From assembly GCA_028274465.1 (NCBI GenBank), contig CM051456.1, positions 79,904,753 through 79,968,752 of the forward strand: a DNA stretch of 64,000 nt. Reading direction: 5' to 3'. Shown one piece after another: positions 54,919-64,000 of this stretch. Within the stretch, counting starts at the first letter, position 1, and the number at the start of each line of letters is the position of its first letter. Both the position numbers and the translations under genes were made by a program. The notes beneath the pieces were generated by a model that searched no databases, was not told where the DNA came from, and saw only the letters and a list, made by a program, of their open reading frames with translations. This DNA comes from Plantago ovata (Eukaryota > Streptophyta > Magnoliopsida > Lamiales > Plantaginaceae).

Positions 54919-57330
54919 ATGTCTTTAGGAGATGCTCCCTTGCTGAAGCTGGAAAATTACGAGGAATGGCGAAATAACATGATGCTACATCTTGACGCCA
55001 TTAGTGATGAGATGGTCACCGTCATTAATGATGGACCTATCAAGATCACTAAGGTTGAAAGGAGTTTCCCTCACAAAACCACTGAAGCTGGAAAGGAAAC
55101 TATCCTAGGCGAACCATCAGATACTGTTGTGCCAAAACCAAGAGAGGAATGGACTTCTGACGAAGCTAAGAGATTCCGTCTTGATGGCCAAGCAAGAAAT
55201 ATCATCATTCGATCAACTCCGAATACCATACAGTGCAAACTGTGGGGTGCTAAGACTGCAAACGAAGCTTGGAAAATGGTTCAAGATCTTTGTGTTGGAT
55301 CTGACAAAACCAAGGAAAACAAACTTGAAGTACTTAAATTAAAGTTTCAAAACTTTAAGCAAGGTACAAATGAGTCACTGGAAGACTTGGATTTGAGATT
55401 CAGAACTCTTGTTAGTGAAATGGCAGCTTTGGGTGTTGGAAACCTTTACTCAGATTCTGAGAAAGTGAAAACTATCATCAGAAGTTTGAATCAAGAATGG
55501 ATCCACACTCAGAATTTCTATTATAATCAAGGAATGCCAGACATTACACCAACAGAGTTGTTCTCTCATCTTGCTACTGTCAACTATGAGACAAAGCAAA
55601 GAGAAAATGTATTTGCTGAAAAAATCGCAAAACATTGCTCTTGCTGCAAAGCCGTCATCTTCTGAAAGAAGAATGAAAAAGAATCTACTGATGAAAACTC
55701 TTTGGTTGTCAAAAACATGAAGAAATTCATCAGCAAGGAACTTGAAAGGCGAAAAGCAAAAGAGAAGCTGAAAAAGCATCTTGGTAACAACTACCATAAG
55801 TACAAGAATAAGACTAGCTCGCTGAACAAGCAAGCTCAGCAAGCTACTTCATCAGAAGAACCAGCAGTTGGAAATGATCTATGCTTTTACTGCAAAAAGC
55901 CTGGACACTTCAAAGCTAATTGCCCTTTGCTGAAAGGCAAATCTGCTGAAAAGAAGAAAAAGTTCAAAAGAGCTTTTATTGCTGAAGAAAAGAAGAAGCT
56001 TCAAGCAAAAATCGATGCATTGTGTATTGATACTAGCTCCGAAGACAGTGAGGATGAAAGTTCAGACACCGACGATGAAGAAGCCACTCTAGACGTGGAG
56101 ATTGGCAAAGAAGTTTGTGGAATAGCTATGGAAGCTTATCCAGATGTGTCCAACTACGAATTCTGCCTCATGGCTGGTCAGGTAAACAACCCTACCTCTG
56201 ACTCAGACTCAGAAAGTGAAGATGAGATTGACCTTCACAAGATTCAAGGAGAAATCGAAAGATTTGAGAAAACTTTGAGCAGACAGCAAGAGAAACTACA
56301 ATTTGCTGAAACTCTGACCAAGAAGACTACTAAAAAGTACGTCTTGCTGAAGGAAGAAACAGAAGAAAAGGATGCTGAAATAAGGCGTCTTAAGAAGTTG
56401 ATTGCTGAAGCTACAGAGAAGAATTCTCAAATGGCATTAGAATTGGAAGAATACCAGTCCTCAATTCTAAAGCTACTTGCTGAAATCCAAGAGATGAAAA
56501 AGATGAAAATCAATTTCAAATCTTATGTGGACGCAAGTAATACGCTGACTGAACTAAACTCTTATTTGAGAGACCCATCTCAGAAAGAAGGTTTAGGCGC
56601 AATGTATGAAGGTGATGACGTAGAAATCTTGAGTAAAGATAAATCACCTATCTCCTTTGTACGTGCTACTGATAGTGGTCTACCAGAAATCTATCAGTTT
56701 GGTCAATCTAAGGTTGCTGAAACAAGCAATCAAGTACCTATGACCACAAAGCCCGTTGTTGCTACTCAAAGTAACAAGACTTTAAAAGGAAAACAGGTTG
56801 CTGAGAAGCAAACTGGAAAGAAAAAGGATGTTGTGAAGCATCCCACCAAACAAGTTGCTGAAAAGCAAGTTGTTAAGACTAAAGGCAAGATTACTAAAAG
56901 TAATCAGAAGTCCTTTGCTGACAAACCTGAATCAAGTAAGGTTGCTGACGCTAAAGCTCAGCATTCTCCGAAAAGTGGACTCGGTTTCAAAACCAAGCAA
57001 AGTCAACTCTTTCATGAGTATAAGCAAAGATACTTCAAAGAGATGAAGAAAATCAAGCCTAAGAATTCTGAAAAGAATCTTAATGCTAGGGCTAGAAGGA
57101 ACCTTGCTAGAAAAGAACTTAGTGAAAAGTATGTTCAGCAAAAAGGTCAACCGAGCAAGACACCACATCAGAAAGTTGATTTGACCAGCACGAGTCAAAA
57201 GTCTTTCAGCTCAAAACCTCCTAGTTCCTCAGCAAGTAGAAAACAAGTCAAAGTTGAAAAACTTAAGACTTGGGTTTCCACTAGACGCATTCCTGAACAT
57301 GTTAATGGACATCCATTATTGGATAATTAA
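54919..57330 (+). pseudogene. gag: D2 gag
   Basis: ATG 54919; UBN2-like Gag (LENYEEWRNNMMLHLDAI, LKLKFQNFKQGTNESLEDL). A shift near 55613 gives a stop at 55665; the remaining frame runs to 57330. Zinc knuckle CFYCKKPGHFKANC, an acidic stretch, a coiled coil (GEIERFEKTLSRQQEKL), repeated VAEKQ blocks, a basic tail, and the end HVNGHPLLDN-stop, the same stop as in D1. Relative to D1 it keeps a block (KKKLQAKIDALCIDT) after the zinc knuckle. Confidence 0.85.
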
Positions 57331-60300
57331 CTTGTTTGCTCTTGATTGTGCAGACTTCAGCCACGGAGACAACGATGCAATCTGGCACTTTGATAGTGGT
57401 TGTGGAAAGCACATGACGGGCAACAAGAATAACCTTATAAACTATAGACGGTGGTCTAAAGGTCCAACAATAAGGTTTGCTGGTGGAGGCTCCGGTTCTA
57501 CAAAAGGCTATGGTGATGTGAAGTTAGGACGCATAACCATTACTGGAGTTCTTTATGTCAAAAATCTTAAGTTTAACCTTTTCAGCATGAGTCAGTTTGC
57601 TGACAAAGGATACTTCATCAAAATTAAAAGTGATGAATGTAAACTTATAGATTTCGAGACTAAAAAGGTAATAATGATTGCAAGAAGATCAGGAGGCTTG
57701 TACACCGTTGATTGGTCTTCAGCAATTGTTGAAAAATGCCTCGTCTCAGATCATGATTGCCTTGCTGAAAAAGCATGGTTGTGGCATAAACGAACAAGTC
57801 ATCTAAACTTCAAGACGCTGAATAAGCTGTCTAAAAAGGCACTTGTAATTGGATTACCTAGGGTTACTTTTAAGAAGGATGGTGTTTTCAATGCATGTCA
57901 GCAAGGAAAGCAAACCAAATCTTCTTTCAAGAACAAGGCAGTACCGTCAACTACAAAACCTTTACAACTCTTTCACATGGACTTGTTTGAATCTTCTTCA
58001 ACAAGCTATGCTGGTAAGAAGTATGGTCTAGTCATGGTAGATGACTATTCAAGATTCACTTGGGTAGTATTCATCAAACACAAATCTGAAACAAGGACTG
58101 AAATACCTAACTTGCTGAATAAGCTTGAAGTCATGAAAAATGACAAGGTAAAGGTCATAAGGACAGACCATGGTACTGAGTTTGTAAACCAGTACATAAC
58201 TGAATATTGTACCTCAAAAGGAATACAACATCAGTTATTCTCGGTAAGAACACCACAGAGAAAACGGTGTTGCTGAACGGAAGAATCGTACCCTGAAAGA
58301 AGCCGCAAGAACAATGCTTGCTGACACTGAAATAAGTGAGGCTTATTGGGTTGAAGCGATTAATACCGCCTGTTATACTCAAAACAGATGTTTGATTACT
58401 AAGGAATACAACAAAACTCCTTATGAATTGTTTGTTGGAAGACATCCTAACATCACTCATCTAAGAGTATTTGGTTGCAAGTGTTTCGTTCTTAACAATG
58501 GCAGAGAATACCTACGAACATTTCAACCAAAGGAAGACGAAGCGATATTTCTCGGCTACTCCTTGCATAGTAAAGCTTATAGAGTTTACAACAAAAGGTA
58601 CAAAAGATTGAAGAATCAGTGCATGTTGTATTCTATGAAAAGTCACAAGGAGTGCCTGCTGAAGAAGAAATATCAGAATGTATGAAAAAGCTAATCATAC
58701 ATGAGCAAAGAACTGAATCTGATGCTAGGCAAATCAAGTCAATTGAACTAAATGATGATTCTGACAATGACTCTCCTCCCCCTAGTCATGACAAGATAAA
58801 CATAGTTCACGACAAAGAATTTCCAGCAAAAGACGCGGTTGCTCCGGAAGTTGATGAAATTACGCAATCTCCAGTGCCTGCTGATGAACTACCTCAATCG
58901 AGCAATGCTGAACAAGCAGTTGCTGATGAACAAATCTCAGCAGAGACAAAGACACAAATTCCTAGTAGTACTGAACAAGTACATACTGAAGAGTCACATG
59001 CTAATGAGCAAACATATCCTGATCCAACAAGCAGAAAATCTGTTAATAAATGGATTAGAGATCATCCCTCTACGGATATGATTGGCGATATTAATAAACG
59101 CCAAGTGACTAGATCCAAAGCTACTCATGGACTTGCTGAAGAAGCAATTGTCGTAGAAGTAGAATCATTGTTCTCTTGCTTTGTGTCAAAAATTGAACCT
59201 AAAACCATAGAAGAAGCTTTAAAGCATTCTGAATGGATAAAGGTAATGCAAGAAGAACTGGATCAATTTGAAAGAAACCATGTCTGGAAACTTGTGCCAC
59301 TTGCTGAAGACAAGAAAGCTATTGGTACAAAGTGGGTGTTCAGAAACAAGTTGAGCGAGTCTGGTGAAGTAACAAGAAATAAAGAACGTTTAGTTGCTCA
59401 AGGTTACTGTCAGACTAAAGGATAGGACTATGATGAGTCTTATGCACCAGTTGCAAGATTGGATGCAATTAGGCTTTTCTTGGACTTTGCTGCTCACAAT
59501 GACTTCATTGTTTACCAAATGGATGTTAAAAGTGCATTCTTGAATGGTGAACTTGCTGAAGAAGTCTACCTAGAACAACCCCCTGGCTTTGAACTTCCCT
59601 CAGAAATCAAGATGGTATACAAGCTTCAGAAAGTTGTATATGGTCTAAAGCAAGCACCAAGAGCATGGTATGATACCTTGGCTAAGTTCTTGCTGGAAAA
59701 TGGTTTTAAGAAAGGTGAAGTTGACAAAACTTTATTTACCATGAACCATGATGGTAAAATACTCTTAGTTCAAATTTATGTGGATGACATAATTTTTGGA
59801 TCTAAGGACAAGCAACTTTGTGATGATTTTGCCAAACTCATGACAAATAAGTTTGAAATGAGTATGATGGGAAAATTGAATTATTTCCTAGGATTGCAAG
59901 TCAAGCACTCAAAGATGGAATATTCATAAATCAAGCAAAGTATGCGAAAGAAATGCTCATAATGTTTAGGATCAAAGAGGATGAGAAACCTGAAAAGATC
60001 CCTATGAGTATTGGTACCAAATTGGGCTATACTAAAGAGGAAAAAAGTGTTGAAGAACACAAGTAAAGGAAGCTCATTGGTTCCTTGTTGTATCTAATAG
60101 CAAGTAGACCTGACATTCAGTATGCTGTTTGTGTGTGTGCAAGATTCCAATCTGATCCAAGAGAATCACACTACAAAAAGGCAATCAAGATACTGAAATA
60201 TGTTAAAGGTACAGTCAATGTTGGATTATGGTATCCTAAGATTCTGGACTTGAATTGGTGGTTATTCTGATGCTGATCATGGAGGATCAACTCTTGATAG

Positions 60301-60724
60301 AAAAAGTACCTCTGGAACTTTTCAGTTTTTGGGTACTAGATTAATATCATGGTTCAGCAAGAAGCAAACTTGTGTTGCCAATTCATCTACTGAATCTGAA
60401 TACATTGCAGCTGGTTGTTGCACAGCTCAAATCCTATGGATTCAGCAACAATTAAGAGATTATGGTATTTCTGCAAAGAAAACACCAATCTTTTGTGATA
60501 ATACAAGTGCTATTGCAATCACGCAAAATCCTAAGTTTCACTCTAGGACTAAGCACATTGATATTAGACATCATTTCATTAGAGATCATGTGGAAAAAGG
60601 TGATATTGAGGTTGTGAAAGTAGGCACTGATGATCAGCTTGCTGACATCTTTACCAAGCCCCTACCGGATAATAGGTTCGCAATGCTAAGGTATAACATT
60701 GGATTGATTGAACTACCTCAATAA
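57331..60724 (+). pseudogene. pol: D2 pol
   Basis: Protease IWHFDSGCGKHMTG; pre-integrase WHKRTSHLNF and CNACQQGK-type knuckle (N-terminal Cys is now FNAC); integrase with HMDLFE, RTDHGTEFVN and, after a frameshift near 58255, NGVAERKNRT; reverse transcriptase with [38 protein letters not shown]; RNase H with STESEYIA, FCDNTSAI and TKHIDIRHHFIRD; end GLIELPQ. TAG at 59423, shifts near 59910 and 60255, and a TAA at 60064 inactivate it. Domain order protease-integrase-RT-RNase H is copia. Confidence 0.9.
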
Positions 60725-60742
60725 AGGATACACTTGGCAGAA

Positions 60743-61102
60743 TGCTGAAACAGGTATTCAGCAAGCCAAAGTATTCCTGTTTAAAAGACTCAGTCACTGA
60801 TTTCTTCTAAGAAATGATAGGTCACTACATGTTTGCTGAAACAGGCATTCAACAAGTAATTCCTTCAAAACGGGTATTTGTTAGGAAACTTGATCACTTG
60901 CTGAGACAGGCACTCACTAAGAGAAAGAGCTTAAGGATTGCTGAAACAGGCACTCAGACAATCAAAGATACTGAAACAGGTATTCAAGTATCAAGGGAAT
61001 ATTCTGAGACGGGAACTCAGAAAAAGAGCTAAGCTCATCTCTCAGATTTTACCAAAGGATATCTCAAGTACAAAAGAATTTACTGATACGGGAAATCAGA
61101 AA
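60743..61102 (+). repeat. CTGAAACAGGYAYTCA repeats after pol (D2)
   Basis: Seven degenerate copies (cores at about 60745, 60836, 60901, 60941, 60971, 61004, 61083). The first, TGCTGAA-7 nt-TTCAGCA, is a perfect 7-bp inverted repeat (60743-60763). Several read ETGTQ or ETGIQ when translated, in three different frames overall. Confidence 0.8.
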
Positions 61103-61135
61103 TATCTTTTAAACTTAAGAAAATATGAGATATCT

Positions 61136-61150
61136 AAGTAAGGGGGAACT
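61136..61150 (+). promoter_or_regulatory. Internal polypurine-like tract (D2)
   Basis: AAGTAAGGGGGAACT after pol and the repeats, not followed by an LTR. Sireviruses are known for extra polypurine tracts; this may be one. Confidence 0.4.
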
Positions 61151-61488
61151 TTCAGCAAGTATCTAGGTTGATAATTCAAACTCTCTGAAAGATTCTTGTC
61201 TATTTCAGCAAGCAATCTATTCCCTTAAAACTCGGCAAAATCAATTTGTGACGTTAATCGGGCACAGATAAACTCGTAATAATCATGACATGAAATTCAA
61301 TCGTGGCCATTGAATTAAAGGAGTTACTAATCTAACGGTTTATAAAACAAAGAGAGAGAGTGCTCTGACGGTTTCAAGTTAGTGGGCCACTACGCATTTA
61401 ATGCAAAGGCTCCACTAACTCCAGTGTTTCTCTGTTTTACCCTTGCTGAGAGCTCAAATCGATTGAGTTTCTCACACACCAGAGACAC

Positions 61489-61497
61489 TATATAAAG
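61489..61497 (+). promoter_or_regulatory. TATA-like box before the D2 accessory frame
   Basis: TATATAAAG about 140 nt upstream of ATG 61632 (context AGAAATGGCTCCC, good for plant initiation). Could be an internal promoter for the 3' frame. Confidence 0.35.
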
Positions 61498-61631
61498 AAG
61501 GAGTTAGAGAAATGACAAAATTCTTTAACTCACATTTCCTTTCTCTGGAAATTTTAGCTTGAATCTACTGTACCTCCGGTCAAAAAGCAAACTATCTCTT
61601 TTCGTACACATTTCCTTGCTCTATAAAAGAA

Positions 61632-62500
61632 ATGGCTCCCAAGAGACAGTCTTCTAAGTCCTCAAAGTCATCAAAGGTTGACAGTGCTGAAACACGCACT
61701 GCTCCGGTGACTACTCCGGCTACAAACAAACGAAAGTTGTGTTGAAAAACGACCGCATATCAGAAAAACCTATGCCTCCGTCATATCTTGACACTGCAAA
61801 GTGAGATGTTGATGCAATGGGGAGGTTTTGCAAAAGAAAAGTACATTAGGTACTTTTATGAACAAGACTCGATGACGAAATGAAGAGGCGCTTGAGCTTA
61901 TCAAGCAGCAAGGCCTCATGAACTTATCTCTGCTCGCACTAAGCAAGTGAGCATGATAGATACAATGGAATTCTACAACAATGCAGAAATCCAGTCCCTT
62001 ACTGATAGTAAAGGAGTCACTGAAAAAGTGATCCTTACTACAGTTCAGAACACGCAAATCGTCCTGAAATGGACTGATTTAGCGGAGATATTTCAGATTC
62101 CAACCACTGGAACTGAAGATGACGTCACTGCCACTGACGAAGAAATTGAAGCTTTCTACAGTGACGTCAGAAATGAGAAAATGAAGAAAGGCGAGATTGC
62201 TCCCGTGACTTGGACAAAGCACGTTAAGAGAAAGCATCTCTGCCATTCACTTGGTCTAGTAGCTCTGCTACTAAAAAGTTCTTGACTCCCAAGTTGGAGG
62301 AATTGACAAGTAGCCTGAGAAGATGGCCATTGCTGATGCATATCCATGAAAAAAAAGGAACTTAACTGGGCTAAGTACATTTTCAACAGGCTTGTTGATT
62401 GTGTTACTAAGTTTAAGGTAAAGGTAGAAGACAACAAGGTCTCCCTTCCTTTCCAGTTATGTATGGAATCAAGATATGCTACATCCTTGAACATTTCAGG
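61632..62500 (+). pseudogene. D2 3' accessory frame, plant transposon-protein-like
   Basis: ATG 61632 begins MAPKRQSSKSSKSSKVDS, a basic Ser/Lys tail like that of B-family ORF2. The first frame stops at 61745. The next pieces, in shifted frames, contain MEFYNNAEIQ, TVQNTQIVLKWTDLAEIF with QIPTTG (61947-62285), then WAKYIFNRLVDCV with VSLPFQL at about 62370-62460. The pattern FY.N ... (V)x(Q/R)(G/N)...I..(I/L)..P and the later WA..IF..L resemble the PF20167-like family of gypsy ORF2. It sits where Sireviruses carry an env-like frame. No membrane segment seen. Decayed by shifts. Confidence 0.5.
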
Positions 62501-63655
62501 ATTCAGCTAAGAAACCCATTGCCAATCAGAAATCTGTGTGCAATGTGGGAAGATCATTCTACAAGCAGAATGTACCTAAGACTGCTGGAAAGAAAACTAA
62601 GAAGACAACAACTGCAATGTTGTCAGCACAAGCCAGCAAGAAAGGTATACAACAGCTGCAGATGTTACCACTCAGCAACTTAGAGATGAAACTGCTGTTG
62701 GTGGTGGTAACACAAAGAAACTGCTGTAGAAAATCAACAAGGTACGTGTACAACAGCCGTTGCTGAAAATGCAACTATAGATGACTCTGGGAAACTGGAG
62801 AAATCTAACAAGAAAAAGAGGAAAGCTGATGATGACACTCAGACTGCAGTCATCAGCAACCCCGTACCTAAGAGGAAACGGACCAGCAACAAAAGAAGAA
62901 AACACTGGCCCAAGTCAGTCCCTGCTGTCCAAGACCTCTCAGACAATTCCCAGACAAATGCTGAAACGCATTTGCCAGTAGATGTTGCTGAGGTGATTAC
63001 TGAAACCTATGTCAGCAATGTTGAAGTGTTTGCGGAAGCCTTCAAAATCAACTTAATGTTGATACTTCTACTGAGAATAGACCACAAGGCAGTGGAAATG
63101 AAATTCCTGCCCAAGTCCCATATCTACATTGTAGATAATTTAGATGATCCAACTTTGGAACAGCAAGTGACATTGCTGCTGATCTGCAAAAGCGGCACTT
63201 GCTGATGCTGCTGAAAAGATGGTTGCTGAACAAGCAACTCATCAAGTTGCTGAAACCCCGCTTGCTGAAGGACCATTGCTGAGACAATGGTTCCAGTTCC
63301 AGAAGTTGCTGAAACACAAGAAGCATTATTCAACGACGCATCTCGATGCTGAGAATACTGGCCCAAGTCCCCAAGACATCAATTGACAAAGTCCAGCTTG
63401 TACTGGAAGAAATAAGCAAACAATGGAGTTGGAGATTGAAGAATCATCCAACAATCCATTGATGTCTTCATGACAAGCAGTGAGCTCAAGGGTCAAGATG
63501 CTCTCTCAACTTTCATTTCAGAGACAAGGGAGATTGCTGAAACCGCACAGCTTTCTCAAAAGAGCAAACAAGAAGTCTGCTGAAGAAACAGTCCAAGAAG
63601 CTGAAGAAACTGTTAATGCTGAAGGACTGAGCCACAACCTGTCCTTCTTCAGCAG
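62501..63655 (+). pseudogene. D2 decayed coding region rich in AE dipeptides
   Basis: Short open pieces in all frames, Lys-rich, with runs such as VAEQATHQVAETPLAEG from the TTGCTGAA word. Probably the C-terminal part of the accessory protein, decayed. No domain recognised. Confidence 0.4.
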
Positions 63656-63730
63656 GTAGTTAATTCAACCATCAGTAAAACTTCAATTTCTGAAACTTAT
63701 TCTTTTGCTAATATTATATTATCTCTACAG
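63656..63730 (+). other. Possible mini-intron 1 (D2 3' region)
   Basis: CAGCAG/GTAGTTAATTC ... TTATCTCTACAG/ACTTC, 75 bp, T-rich before the acceptor. Confidence 0.3.
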
Positions 63731-63797
63731 ACTTCTCAAGACAAGTCAGATGGTTGCTGAAGCCTCTGCACCAGAACCAACACTCCCTGCTCAGCAG

Positions 63798-63867
63798 GTA
63801 GTTAATAATTTTGGTATAAAACTAAGTTTGACAGCTTAGTACTTGTGTCTAACTCTAATTTATTCAG
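63798..63867 (+). other. Possible mini-intron 2 (D2 3' region)
   Basis: CAGCAG/GTAGTTAATAA ... CTAACTCTAATTTATTCAG/GATGAAC, 70 bp, with the same exon end and donor as the first. Confidence 0.3.
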
Positions 63868-64000
63868 GATGAACAAATGGAGATGCTACTCAAGCTCCTC
63901 ATGGAATGGAAATTGTACAACATGAGCTTGCGACTCTCAGCAGAAATCATGTTTCAGATATGAACTCTAAAACAATTCTCCAAACCAATCCTGATCTAAA

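Larger units (their letters stand above)
53182..64000 (+). mobile_element. Copia LTR retrotransposon D2 (Sirevirus-like), runs off the edge
   Basis: 5' LTR 53182-54806, PBS 54809, gag, pol and a long 3' region with an accessory frame. No 3' LTR (TGTTAGGAAAC) is found before 64000. The long LTR, Gag with coiled coil, and extra 3' coding region suggest the Sirevirus lineage; this is inference. Confidence 0.85.

Overview
This is plant nuclear DNA made almost entirely of nested LTR retrotransposons. No host gene, rRNA gene or tRNA gene could be supported. Ty3/gypsy elements carry primer binding sites complementary to the 3' end of tRNA-Asp, and Ty1/copia elements carry initiator tRNA-Met sites. 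Coding regions are full of stops and frameshifts, as in repeat-rich heterochromatin of an angiosperm. The species cannot be told from the sequence. Element names (A, B, C, D, E, F) are mine.

Layout. (1) 1-17430: gypsy element B1 on the minus strand (ORF2 start, gag-protease, PBS, 5' LTR). It is broken by an LTR fragment (about 432-2706) that itself holds a solo A-family LTR (604-2085), and by a complete A-family element A1 (6149-16227, target duplication TATAG). (2) 17431-19917: 3' end of an unclassified LTR element F, with an open frame tail, a 67-bp tandem repeat and an LTR. (3) 19918-30205: 3' end of B-related element E, broken by complete element B2 (20066-28736, duplication CTATC). (4) 30206-35650: copia element D1, minus strand, lacking its 3' end. 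(5) 35651-53181: gypsy element C, which carries reverse transcriptase, RNase H and integrase. It is split inside integrase by complete element A2 (37361-50717, duplication GTTGC), which is itself split by B4 (43374-48873, duplication CTCAT). (6) 53182-64000: copia element D2, plus strand, running off the right edge with a 3' accessory reading frame.

The breaks are consistent with one insertion history: D1, A2 and D2 entered C; E entered D1; B2 and F entered E; B1 entered F; A1 entered B1. This gives up to six levels, and everything visible lies inside one old gypsy element.

How the parts relate. A and B elements encode Gag plus an aspartic protease, and usually a second protein (ORF2), but no reverse transcriptase or integrase. 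C supplies the only gypsy pol here. A, B, B4, E and C share most of their 3' noncoding region, with repeated hairpin plus GGTTTGGGGAGG modules and a purine tract. They also carry arrays of short palindromes around a common core GCG-NNN-CGC with family-specific flanks, always in the LTR and near ORF2. This looks like a non-autonomous/autonomous set sharing cis signals. The copia element D2 carries a decayed 3' frame that resembles the gypsy ORF2 proteins.
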